NCBI GenBank assembly: GCA_035541775.1
Contig: DATKMP010000005.1
Span: 1 to 9,043 of the forward strand
Direction: 5' to 3'
Origin: DATKMP01 sp035541775
GTDB lineage: Bacteria > Bacteroidota > Ignavibacteria > UBA10030
DNA length: 9,043 nt
A program made the position numbers and the translations under genes. The notes below the pieces were generated by a model. It was given only the letters and a program-made list of their open reading frames with translations, searched no databases and had not been told where the DNA came from. Positions 1 through 6,973 of this stretch are shown piece by piece; the first letter of the stretch is position 1, and each line of letters starts with the position of its first letter.

Positions 1-557
1 TGTTGATGGTACGCTTGCATGGAGCATCCGACCGTATTGTTATTGGCATTTACATCTTTTATAATTTGGTCTATGCTCTTGCATCATACCCGCTGGGTGC
101 TTTAGGCGATAAAATCGGTTTGCGGCAAACGATGGTCATAGGATTATTGCTGTTTGCTGCAGTTTATGCCGGCATTGCTGTTGTCATTTCTCCGATAGGA
201 ATGGCTGCGCTCTTTTTCCTGTATGGAATTTATGCAGCAGCAACAGAAGGAATTTCCAAAGCATGGATTTCCAATATAGCGGCAACATCCGACGTCGCCA
301 CGGCAATCGGATTTTACACCGGACTACAAAGCATCTGTACACTTGCCGCAAGCAGCATAACAGGAATAGTATGGCAGATATGGTCACCCGCAGCGGCGTT
401 TTTTCTTTCTGCGCTTGGAACATTTTTTATTGCAATCTATTTTATCCTTGTTTTTCGTGCTCCATTTTCTCGACTTCCATCCGCCGCTAAGTATCAAGCG
501 TGCACAGTTCTTACTTTTTCTCTTGCCGTTTTGGTCAATCTCCATTATTTTGAATAA
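1..557 (+). CDS. MFS transporter, C-terminal part (5' end outside window)
   Basis: This is the last roughly 184 codons of a major facilitator superfamily carrier, open through the left edge and ending in TAA. The signature cytoplasmic loop between two helices is clear: YPLGALGDKIGLRQ near visible residues 29-42 matches the G-x-L-x-D-x-x-G-R motif that recurs between TM8 and TM9 in MFS proteins. Hydrophobic segments lie at about residues 12-30, 43-61, 64-84, 98-123 and 128-150, which fits TM8-TM12. The stretch TEGISKAWIS and the following GFYTGLQS resemble a common Bacteroidota MFS subfamily, from memory. The substrate cannot be told. The last ~34 residues after TM12 form an unusual tail with another short hydrophobic stretch (about 166-180), which may be a lineage-specific extension. 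It lies 70 nt upstream of an acyl-CoA/ACP synthetase on the same strand, so co-transcription is possible. Confidence 0.85.
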   Translation, partial: LMVRLHGASDRIVIGIYIFYNLVYALASYPLGALGDKIGLRQTMVIGLLLFAAVYAGIAVVISPIGMAALFFLYGIYAAATEGISKAWISNIAATSDVATAIGFYTGLQSICTLAASSITGIVWQIWSPAAAFFLSALGTFFIAIYFILVFRAPFSRLPSAAKYQACTVLTFSLAVLVNLHYFE

Positions 558-617
558 CGTTCTACATTTATTCACTTACGAATAAAAACACGGTAAGGCA
601 TCAACAACATATCGCGC

Positions 618-622
618 AGGAG
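618..622 (+). promoter_or_regulatory. Ribosome binding site of the acyl-CoA/ACP synthetase gene
   Basis: AGGAG lies 5 nt before the ATG at 628. This fixes that ATG as the start and shows that the host uses canonical Shine-Dalgarno pairing, at least for this gene. Confidence 0.75.
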
Positions 623-627
623 TCCGC

Positions 628-2148
628 ATGATTCTTCATGAACATTTTGTACGAATCGCACGCAAGAACGAAGAGAAAGTCGCATTTATCGACCGGACCA
701 CCAATCAACGATTCACGTACGGTAAGGCCTTGATTGCGTCGCTGATCATTGCAGATAAACTTCAACAATATCGAAAAGGATTTATCGGCATTATGATGCC
801 CACCTCAGCCGGTTGCGCCCTTGCCATACTTGGAACCTTAATGAGCGGACGCGCGCCGGTCATGATCAATTTTTCTACGGGTGCTGCGCAAAATGTTGAG
901 TACGCGCAAAAAAAATGTGCTTTCAAAACAATTATTACTTCCAAGGCCTTGCTTCAAAAAATAAATTGCCCGTTCATTCCCGGCATGGTTTTTATTGAAG
1001 ACATTATCACAAGCGTGGGCATGCTTGAAAAGATTAAGTCAGCGTTATGGTCTAAACTTCCCGAAGAACGACTGATTAAAAAAATTTCAATCGGTTCTGA
1101 AACGGATACGGCCGTGTTGTTATTCACCAGCGGCAGCGAACACGAACCGAAAGCAGTGCAACTATCGCACAAAAATATTTCAGCAAACATTGAAGGCGTT
1201 TCGAAAGTATTCGATCTCACGTCCGATGATATTTTTCTTGCGAACCTTCCTTTATTTCATGTTTTCGGCATTACTGCGAATTTTTGGCTGCCGTTGCACT
1301 ACGGAATGTCAATTGTGACCTATGCAAATCCATTGGATTTTAAAGCAATGTGCGATGTGATCCGCGAAGAAAAAGTTACGTTCGTGGTCGGAACGCCGAC
1401 ATTTATGTGGGGCTATCTAAAAAAATCTTCTCCCGGTGATTTTGCATCCTGCCGCATTATGTTGACCGGTGCAGATAAGACGCCCGATGCGTTGCGAGAA
1501 GAATATTTAAGCAGGCACAATGTCACTTTATTGGAAGGGTACGGCTGCACGGAAGCGAGTCCGGTGATCAGCGTCAATACTCCTACTGCCAACCAACCGG
1601 GCAGTGTGGGGCGTGCGTTGCCCAATATCAAAATTCGCATTGAAAATTATGAAACGGGTGACGAGTGTGCTGTGGGAGAAATCGGTAAGATTTTGGTAAA
1701 AGGCGACAATGTGATGAAAGGATATTTTGACGACTTCGAAGCGACTTCGTTAAGTATCCGGCATGGTTGGTACGATACCGGCGATATGGGCTATATCGAT
1801 TCGGAAGGATTTATCTGGCACGTCGGCCGGTTAAAACGGTTTATCAAAATCGGCGGTGAGATGGTTTCGCTCATTCGTGTGGAATACGTGCTGGAACATT
1901 TGCTGCCGCCGGAAATTGAAAGCTGTGTTGTCGAAGTGCCGGAACCGATGCGTGGTTCAAAGATTGTTGCCGTGGTGACACAAAAAATTCATGAAAAACA
2001 AATACTTAAAAAAATGGCAGAACAATTACCCAATATTGCATTGCCGAAACAATTTGTGGTGATGGATGAATTGCCGAAAATGGGCAGCGGCAAAATCGAT
2101 TTCCGCCGCATTACCGACATCGTGCGCGATATGTTGCAGCACGGATAG
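628..2148 (+). CDS. AMP-forming acyl-CoA / acyl-ACP synthetase (Aas C-terminal-like)
   Basis: A 506-residue ANL-superfamily adenylating enzyme, expected to activate a fatty acid with ATP through an acyl-adenylate and transfer it to CoA or acyl carrier protein. The ATP-binding P-loop is LLFTSGSEHEPKAV (residues 164-177), with PKAV in place of the commoner PKGV. The A5 motif is GYGCTEASP (304-312), the adenosine-binding A7 motif is YDTGD (382-386), and the hinge with its A8 motif is GRLKRFIKIGGEMVSL (400-415). The catalytic lysine is K489 in PKMGSGKIDFR. The hinge wording closely recalls the synthetase half of E. coli Aas (2-acyl-glycerophosphoethanolamine acyltransferase/acyl-ACP synthetase), but there is no PlsC-type acyltransferase domain: the protein begins directly with the AMP-binding fold. 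An MFS gene lies just upstream, as lplT lies beside aas in E. coli, although this MFS does not look like LplT. The chain length and carrier (CoA or ACP) cannot be read from the sequence. The family is sure; the substrate is not. Confidence 0.9.
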   Translation: MILHEHFVRIARKNEEKVAFIDRTTNQRFTYGKALIASLIIADKLQQYRKGFIGIMMPTSAGCALAILGTLMSGRAPVMINFSTGAAQNVEYAQKKCAFKTIITSKALLQKINCPFIPGMVFIEDIITSVGMLEKIKSALWSKLPEERLIKKISIGSETDTAVLLFTSGSEHEPKAVQLSHKNISANIEGVSKVFDLTSDDIFLANLPLFHVFGITANFWLPLHYGMSIVTYANPLDFKAMCDVIREEKVTFVVGTPTFMWGYLKKSSPGDFASCRIMLTGADKTPDALREEYLSRHNVTLLEGYGCTEASPVISVNTPTANQPGSVGRALPNIKIRIENYETGDECAVGEIGKILVKGDNVMKGYFDDFEATSLSIRHGWYDTGDMGYIDSEGFIWHVGRLKRFIKIGGEMVSLIRVEYVLEHLLPPEIESCVVEVPEPMRGSKIVAVVTQKIHEKQILKKMAEQLPNIALPKQFVVMDELPKMGSGKIDFRRITDIVRDMLQHG

Positions 2149-2175
2149 AAATAATTTTTCGGAAATCGATAGCCG
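2149..2175. other. Convergent 27-nt gap between the synthetase and dsbD genes
   Basis: The synthetase gene and dsbD converge here with their stop codons 27 nt apart. The gap is A/T-rich (a run AATAATTTTTC). I see no stem-loop strong enough to call an intrinsic terminator for either direction, so transcripts may overlap at their 3' ends. Confidence 0.5.
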
Positions 2176-3975
2176 TCAATGTTCTGTTAAAGAATTCTGG
2201 CATAATTTGGCGAGAAATTCTTTCGCGGTAAAAAATCCGACGCTGCGCAGTTCCGTTGCTTCTCTTCCCTCGGCACGAATCAATACCACCGTCGGCACAC
2301 CGGTGATATGATATTTTTTTCGAAGCGCTTCCGACTCCGGTGAATCGAAACGCGTCAAATCGACTTTCAACCGCATAAATTTTTTGGTCGCATCGATTAC
2401 CTGTTGATCGTTCCATGTCGTTTGATCAAGTTCTTTACATGGAATACACCAATCGGCAGAAAAATCGATGAGCACGGGCTGTTTGTTTTCTGTCGCTTGC
2501 GACAAAGCAGTTTCTGTATACGTATTCCAAGTTATTCCCTTTTCGCCAAGATTGAGTGCAAACCACAATCCTGTTCCAACGGCCATACTTCCAACGGCCC
2601 ATTGAATTTTTTTTAACAACGGTTTTTCGCGCCCCGACCGATCGATAAAGCCGAGATACATTCCGCCGGCAATCAGCGCAATAGGAATAACGTCGAATGC
2701 AAGTTTCGGCATAACGGCAAGTGTAAGATAGAATAGTGCCGCCGCTGTAAGAACAACGCCGAAAATTCTCTCCACCCACACTAACCAAGAACCTGAACGC
2801 GGAATTTTTTTAAGCAATCCGGAAAATGTTCCCAAGACCAAATACGGAAAACCGAGTCCAAACGACAACGTGAAAAACATGAAAAATCCGAACCATGGGT
2901 CGCCTTTCGCAGCAACGAATGTGAGCAACGCAAGGACCGGCGGGCCGACGCATGGAGCAGCAAATATGCCGACGACAAGTCCGGAAAGATATGTTGCAAT
3001 AAATCCTGTGCCGGTGGAACCGCCAAGTCTACTGGTAAGCCAGTACGGCATTTGAATTTGATACAAGCCGAACGAACTGAGTGCAAGCGCAAACAGCAAC
3101 ACTGCAATACCTCCCAGCACCCACGAACTTTGCAGCCAGCTTCCAAACAATCCTCCTCCAAGTGCAGCGGTAACCCCCAACACGCTGTACATCGATGCCA
3201 TGCCCAGCACATACATGACCGCTTTTAAAAATACACGCACCACTTTCGTTTCCGATTGGCCGCCGAAGAGCGACACCGTTACGGAGAGCATCGGGTAAAC
3301 ACACGGTGTTAAATTGAGCGCAAGACCGACCAAGAATATTGCGAAGAGTGTCAGCAACAATCCATTCTTTTCAACATCATTTGCAAAACGGTTTTGTGTT
3401 CCTTGAACAGACGGCACTGTTGGTGCGGACGTTTCGTTCCGTTGCGTCGCTGCCAAGGTATCGGTTTTTGCTGCCGCAGCGTGTAAGGGAATAACAATAT
3501 CTAGATTGACCGGCGCAAGACAAGTTTGATTGTTGCATGCCTGCGCTGTCAATATTCCGCGTACCGTATCCGAACGAAATTCATGATCGTTCATTATTTT
3601 GAATGACGCGGTCAATGTTATCGTTCCTTCGTACAGATCGATCGGCTGTTCCGCAAATCCCAGCAAAACTTTTTTGCCGGGCGGATAGTGAACATCGACA
3701 ACGGAGATTTTTTGATTCGGTTGAAATGTTATTTCTGTTCCGATCAAATAATCGAAGGTCGGCGTGTGCGAATTAATATGCCAGCCGTTTGCAATCGTGA
3801 CGCGAATCGATGCCCGCACTGTTCCATCCTGTTCCACCTGACTTGTAGAAAATGACGGCAACACCGTAATGATTTTATCTGCCGATAACGGTTGTGCGGT
3901 ACTTATGACCGATACGATAAGCGATAGACAAAAGAGCGCGGCGACGTACAAAAACGAACAACGGATTATCTTCAT
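2176..3975 (-). CDS. dsbD: Thiol:disulfide interchange protein DsbD
   Basis: A full-length (599-residue) DsbD that moves electrons from cytoplasmic thioredoxin across the inner membrane to periplasmic thiol proteins. Domains in order: a signal peptide (residues 1 to about 27, cleavage likely at STA|Q); a periplasmic DsbD-alpha immunoglobulin-like domain (about 30-165) with its redox pair C147 and C152 in QACNNQTC; a low-complexity linker (about 165-200); a membrane domain of about eight helices (about 205-475) with the two essential cysteines C225 in NLTPCVYPM and C342 in FAAPCVGPP; and a C-terminal thioredoxin-like domain (about 485-599) with active site WCIPC (C510, C513) and the cis-proline in GVPT (P561). 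All six expected cysteines are present, so it should be functional. The ATG has only a weak GGA just before it. It lies 10 nt after the TlpA-like gene, so the two are almost surely one operon with TlpA as a likely electron acceptor. Confidence 0.95.
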   Translation of the reverse strand: MKIIRCSFLYVAALFCLSLIVSVISTAQPLSADKIITVLPSFSTSQVEQDGTVRASIRVTIANGWHINSHTPTFDYLIGTEITFQPNQKISVVDVHYPPGKKVLLGFAEQPIDLYEGTITLTASFKIMNDHEFRSDTVRGILTAQACNNQTCLAPVNLDIVIPLHAAAAKTDTLAATQRNETSAPTVPSVQGTQNRFANDVEKNGLLLTLFAIFLVGLALNLTPCVYPMLSVTVSLFGGQSETKVVRVFLKAVMYVLGMASMYSVLGVTAALGGGLFGSWLQSSWVLGGIAVLLFALALSSFGLYQIQMPYWLTSRLGGSTGTGFIATYLSGLVVGIFAAPCVGPPVLALLTFVAAKGDPWFGFFMFFTLSFGLGFPYLVLGTFSGLLKKIPRSGSWLVWVERIFGVVLTAAALFYLTLAVMPKLAFDVIPIALIAGGMYLGFIDRSGREKPLLKKIQWAVGSMAVGTGLWFALNLGEKGITWNTYTETALSQATENKQPVLIDFSADWCIPCKELDQTTWNDQQVIDATKKFMRLKVDLTRFDSPESEALRKKYHITGVPTVVLIRAEGREATELRSVGFFTAKEFLAKLCQNSLTEH

Positions 3976-3985
3976 TCCACAATAC

Positions 3986-4471
3986 TTATTTTAAAAGTGA
4001 TTTCAGTTTCGGTTCCAAGGTTTCATTTGTCAACATTCCCACTTGCTTATCGACAATATATCCTTTTTTATCGATAATAAAACTTGTGGGAATCGCATCG
4101 ATGCCGCCATACGCCTGCACCACTTCATCATTTCCCAACACAATCGGATAATTAAACTTTGCTTTCGCAGCAAATGCATGCACAGCGGGCCAGCCATTTT
4201 GATCCAGCGAAATGCCGACGATCACCAATCCATTCTTTTTATATTGCTCTTGCACTTTAATGAAGTCTGGAATTTCTGCGCGGCATGGCGGGCACCATGT
4301 TGCCCAGAAGTTGACGATGACGACCTTCCCTTTCAATTTTGCAAGTTCAATGGTTGTTCCGTCTTCCTTCTTGAGCGAAAAATTTGGTGCGAGTTGTTTC
4401 TGGTCTGTTTGCGCGACACTCGATACATAACCCAGCACCAGTAAAATGAATACGATGATACTCTGTTTCAT
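3986..4471 (-). CDS. TlpA/ResA-type secreted thioredoxin-fold oxidoreductase
   Basis: A 161-residue thiol-disulfide oxidoreductase of the AhpC/TSA-redoxin and TlpA/ResA/CcmG group. It has an N-terminal signal peptide (about residues 1-20, likely cut at SVA|Q), so it works outside the cytoplasmic membrane. The active site is FWATWCPPCRAE with C60 and C63, and the cis-proline is in AIPTSF (P128). The helix insert between strand and cis-proline is the length usual for ResA-like proteins. Family members keep cysteines reduced in the periplasm, most often apocytochrome c haem-binding sites, but no cytochrome maturation genes are visible here, so its client is unknown. It is the first gene of an operon with dsbD, which could reduce it. 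The start has a good Shine-Dalgarno site 8 nt upstream. Confidence 0.92.
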   Translation of the reverse strand: MKQSIIVFILLVLGYVSSVAQTDQKQLAPNFSLKKEDGTTIELAKLKGKVVIVNFWATWCPPCRAEIPDFIKVQEQYKKNGLVIVGISLDQNGWPAVHAFAAKAKFNYPIVLGNDEVVQAYGGIDAIPTSFIIDKKGYIVDKQVGMLTNETLEPKLKSLLK

Positions 4472-4479
4472 AAAAATGT

Positions 4480-4485
4480 TCCTCT
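4480..4485 (-). promoter_or_regulatory. Ribosome binding site of the TlpA/ResA-like gene
   Basis: AGAGGA on the minus strand lies 8 nt before the ATG at 4471. This supports that start, which also places the signal peptide correctly at the N-terminus. Confidence 0.7.
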
Positions 4486-4497
4486 TTGTTTTCGTTG

Positions 4498-4525
4498 ATA
4501 GTATTGCAGCTTTTTCCTATTTCAA
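4498..4525 (-). promoter_or_regulatory. Candidate sigma-70-type promoter for the TlpA-dsbD operon
   Basis: Read on the minus strand, TTGAAA (4520-4525, 5 of 6 matches to TTGACA) is followed after 16 nt by TACTAT (4498-4503, 4 of 6 matches to TATAAT). Transcription would begin about 20 nt before the TlpA gene start, leaving room for its AGAGGA site. This is a consensus match by eye in an A/T-rich stretch, so it is tentative. Confidence 0.4.
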
Positions 4526-4575
4526 CCAACGGGAAGAAAGATTCGTTTCCCCTTCACTCAGAAAAAATAGGAATA

Positions 4576-4603
4576 TTTACACTGATTTGCTTAAAAATAT
4601 TTT
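4576..4603 (+). promoter_or_regulatory. Candidate sigma-70-type promoter for the kinase-SpoIID operon
   Basis: TTTACA (4576-4581, 5 of 6 matches) and TATTTT (4598-4603, 4 of 6 matches) are separated by 16 nt. This would give a leader of roughly 34 nt before the kinase ATG. A weaker alternative, TTGCTT (4605-4610) with AATATT (4628-4633), would start transcription only a few bases before the ATG. The stretch is A/T-rich, so chance matches are likely. Confidence 0.3.
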
Positions 4604-4643
4604 GTTGCTTTTCATCGGATTATCGACAATATTTTTCTTTACG

Positions 4644-5588
4644 ATGAACAGGTCCTTGTACATCATTGGCATAGACGGTGGCGCAACAAAAACGACGGCC
4701 ACACTCTGCGCATTCGACACAACCATTCTTGCCGAAGCACAAGGCGAAAGTTCTAATATCCAAATGGTCGGCGTTGAACACGCGGCAGAGATCGTCCTTG
4801 CGCTTGTTCATCAATGCTGCCATACGGTTGGATGCACGATTTCCGAAATCGGTGCTATCGTTGCCGGTATCGCCGGCGTTGGCCGCGCTGCCGACCAGCA
4901 ACAATTGTTCGATGCCATCGCCGCTCTTGCGCAAAAAAAACAACTTCCATTTCCGCCGCTCGGTATTGAGAGCGATGCCCGCATTGCTCTTGAAGGCGCA
5001 TTCAGCGGCAAGCCGGGCATCATTGTCATTGCGGGAACCGGTTCCATCGTACTGGGCAGCGATGCAAACGGCGCGGTGCATCGTTCCGGCGGCTGGGGCA
5101 GATCGATCGGTGATGAAGGAAGCGGTTATGCAATCGGGCGCGAAGCATTCCGCGTCGTCGCCAAAGTTTTGGACGGCAGCAAAATAAAAACTCGTTTGAC
5201 AAAATTATTCGCACATCAACTGCAATTCAATTCACAAGAAGCGATCATCCAAGCCGTTTATCGAAATAATTTTGATCTGGCGAGCGTGGTGCCCTTGGTT
5301 CTTGAAGCGGCGGCAGCCAATGATGCGGTAGCAAAAAATATTTTGACCCATGCGGCGCTTGAGTTAATAGAAACGATTGCGCTGACGGCAAACTCCTTTC
5401 CAACTCCGAACAAAGAACGCATTCCCCTTTCTTTTGCCGGCAGTTTACTGACAAACGATAATTTTTATTCGCGAAAAGTTCGTGCAACATTAAAACGAAC
5501 ATTGCCACAACTTTCTCCCCACATGGCAGAAGCATCGCCTGTCATCGGCGCCGTGTTGATGGCAAAAGATTTGGCAGGCGCTTTATGA
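4644..5588 (+). CDS. N-acetylglucosamine-kinase-like sugar kinase (BadF/BadG/BcrA family)
   Basis: A 314-residue ATPase of the ASKHA fold, BadF/BadG/BcrA/BcrD family, the group that includes N-acetylglucosamine kinase, glucosamine kinase GspK and the MurNAc/GlcNAc kinase MurK. Seen motifs: phosphate-1 loop GIDGGATKT (9-17) with D11; a substrate-side ESSN (35-38); IESDARIAL (108-116) with the probable catalytic D111; phosphate-2 loop AGTGSIVLG (130-138); GGWGRSIGDEGSGY (149-162), very like NAGK; and the adenosine-site FAGSLL (264-269). The frame stays open upstream to 4446, but that would run through the divergent promoter region and into the TlpA gene start. ATG 4644 puts the phosphate-1 loop at the usual distance from the N-terminus, although no Shine-Dalgarno site precedes it. 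First gene of the operon; its TGA overlaps the glycosyltransferase ATG (ATGA). The likely product is an amino-sugar 6-phosphate, but the exact sugar is not determined. Confidence 0.85.
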   Translation: MNRSLYIIGIDGGATKTTATLCAFDTTILAEAQGESSNIQMVGVEHAAEIVLALVHQCCHTVGCTISEIGAIVAGIAGVGRAADQQQLFDAIAALAQKKQLPFPPLGIESDARIALEGAFSGKPGIIVIAGTGSIVLGSDANGAVHRSGGWGRSIGDEGSGYAIGREAFRVVAKVLDGSKIKTRLTKLFAHQLQFNSQEAIIQAVYRNNFDLASVVPLVLEAAAANDAVAKNILTHAALELIETIALTANSFPTPNKERIPLSFAGSLLTNDNFYSRKVRATLKRTLPQLSPHMAEASPVIGAVLMAKDLAGAL

Positions 5589-6973
5589 GTGGCAGCCAGC
5601 ATTTCGTTTTTCCTTCACATTGTGAAGTGCGGCACATTCCTCCGCTATGCTCCGGAAAAGTTCTTCGCCAAATCATCGGCCATGTTTCGTCAAAATATTT
5701 TTTATTAATCACCGATCCATCTGTGCAGCTTGGGCAGCTTGCGTTAGAGCGCATGGTTGCTGTTGCTGAACAAACCAACGCAGGGTTGGTCTATTCCGAT
5801 TATTATGAAGTGAAAAATGAACAACGGACGGAACATCCGGTAATCGATTATCAATTGGGCAGCATTCGTGATGGATTCGATTTCGGTTCGCTGTTTTTAT
5901 TTTCGATTGCGGCGGTACAACACGCAATAAAAAAATACGGAGCAATTGCGAATGTGCGCTTTGCTGCTTTGTACGATTTGCGGTTGAAAGTTTCCATCGA
6001 CCATCGGCTTTTTCATCTTCCGGAATATTTATATTCACGGACCGAAACCGACGCGCGAGCAAGCGGCGAAAGGCAATTTGATTATGTCGATCCGCAGCAA
6101 CGGCAAGTACAACGAGAAATGGAAGCAGTTTGCAAGCAACATCTCAAAGATATCGGGGCGTATCTTCCGCCAAAATTTATAAAGTCGCCCAGGCCGAAAG
6201 GCGTTTTTCCGGCAATAGCCAGCGTAATCATTCCTGTTCGCGACCGCGCACGTACTATTGCCGATGCAGTGACCAGTGCACTTGCACAACAAGCAGATTT
6301 TTCGTTTAATTGTATTGTTGTGGACAATCATTCTACCGATGACACAACAAACATCATAAAAAATATTGCAAGCCACGATGATCGTGTCAAACATATTGTT
6401 CCTCAACGTACCGATCTCGGCATCGGCGGATGCTGGAATGAAGCGATCTTTTCCGAACATTGCGGGCAGTACGCCGTGCAGCTTGACTCTGATGACGTGT
6501 ACAGCGATCCCAAGACGCTACAAAAAATTATCGATGTTTTCAGAACCGAAAGATATGGCATGGTCATTGGTTCGTACAAAGTCGTGAACAGCAAGCTTCA
6601 AGAAATTCCTCCGGGCATCATCGATCATCGAGAGTGGACGCCGAACAATGGAAGGAACAATGCGTTGCGCATCAACGGACTCGGCGCGCCGCGCGCCTTC
6701 AGCACGGAAATACTTCGATGCATGGGAGGATTTCCCAACGTCAGCTACGGCGAAGATTACGCTGCAGTATTAATGGTCGCGCGCCAATACCAAATCGGTC
6801 GTCTTTATGAACCGCTATATTGTTGCCGCCGATGGGAAGGAAATTCCGACGCTGCACTTTCCATCGACCGCATCAATCGCAACGATGCCTATAAAGATAA
6901 AATCCGTACGATTGAAATTTTATCACGGTGTTCTCGCAACACGCATACTGGTTTAAAAAGGAAATCATTGTGA
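5585..6973 (+). CDS. Family 2-type glycosyltransferase with an extra N-terminal degenerate GT-like domain
   Basis: A 462-residue protein, cytoplasmic by appearance (no signal peptide or obvious membrane helix). The C-terminal part (about 211-445) is a standard GT-A/GT2 domain: ASVIIPVRDRARTI (212-225) opens the nucleotide-binding fold, VVDNHSTDDT (245-254) is the usual first-acid region, DSDD (301-304) is the metal-binding DxD, and YGEDY (388-392) supplies the likely catalytic acid region. The N-terminal part (about 35-165) also reads like the middle and end of a GT2 domain: FLLITDPSVQLGQLALERM, then LVYSDYYEV (68-76). It lacks the nucleotide-binding beginning and has TDP instead of DxD, so it is probably inactive, perhaps structural or acceptor-binding. 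It starts in the stop codon of the kinase gene (ATGA overlap) with a modest CAGG 6 nt upstream, and overlaps the GNAT gene by 4 nt. Donor and acceptor are unknown; the neighbours hint at an amino-sugar or cell-wall product. Confidence 0.85.
   Translation: MSGSQHFVFPSHCEVRHIPPLCSGKVLRQIIGHVSSKYFLLITDPSVQLGQLALERMVAVAEQTNAGLVYSDYYEVKNEQRTEHPVIDYQLGSIRDGFDFGSLFLFSIAAVQHAIKKYGAIANVRFAALYDLRLKVSIDHRLFHLPEYLYSRTETDARASGERQFDYVDPQQRQVQREMEAVCKQHLKDIGAYLPPKFIKSPRPKGVFPAIASVIIPVRDRARTIADAVTSALAQQADFSFNCIVVDNHSTDDTTNIIKNIASHDDRVKHIVPQRTDLGIGGCWNEAIFSEHCGQYAVQLDSDDVYSDPKTLQKIIDVFRTERYGMVIGSYKVVNSKLQEIPPGIIDHREWTPNNGRNNALRINGLGAPRAFSTEILRCMGGFPNVSYGEDYAAVLMVARQYQIGRLYEPLYCCRRWEGNSDAALSIDRINRNDAYKDKIRTIEILSRCSRNTHTGLKRKSL
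6958..6962 (+). promoter_or_regulatory. Ribosome binding site deciding the GTG start of the GNAT gene
   Basis: AAGGA lies 7 nt before GTG 6970, inside the end of the glycosyltransferase gene. It favours this start over the in-frame GTG 14 codons upstream (6928), which would give a long overlap and has no such site. Confidence 0.6.

Noticed and set aside
2149..2175. Possible terminator hairpin in the convergent gap (GAAATAATTTTTC and TTTCGGAAA).
   Set aside because: The pairing is only 4 bp with a very short or A/T-only loop, and no G/C-rich stem followed by a T-tract exists in either direction.
2781..3304. Long open frames on the minus strand inside dsbD.
   Set aside because: They are out-of-frame shadows of the DsbD membrane domain, with no recognisable domain and with the real frame fully intact across all expected cysteines.
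4446..4643. An upstream in-frame extension of the kinase gene, beginning at ATG 4446.
   Set aside because: It would overlap the start of the divergent TlpA gene and its ribosome binding site and promoter region. It adds a hydrophobic, low-complexity N-terminus not seen in BadF-type kinases, while ATG 4644 gives the normal distance to the phosphate-1 loop.
4620..5081. A 153-codon open frame antisense to the kinase gene.
   Set aside because: It lies opposite the best-conserved kinase motifs, has an unstructured cysteine- and arginine-rich composition and no ribosome binding site. It is a shadow of the kinase codons.
6928..6969. A 14-codon longer start (GTG 6928) for the GNAT acetyltransferase.
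   Set aside because: It would overlap the glycosyltransferase gene by 46 nt without a ribosome binding site. GTG 6970 has AAGGA 7 nt upstream and the same 4-nt overlap style as its neighbours.
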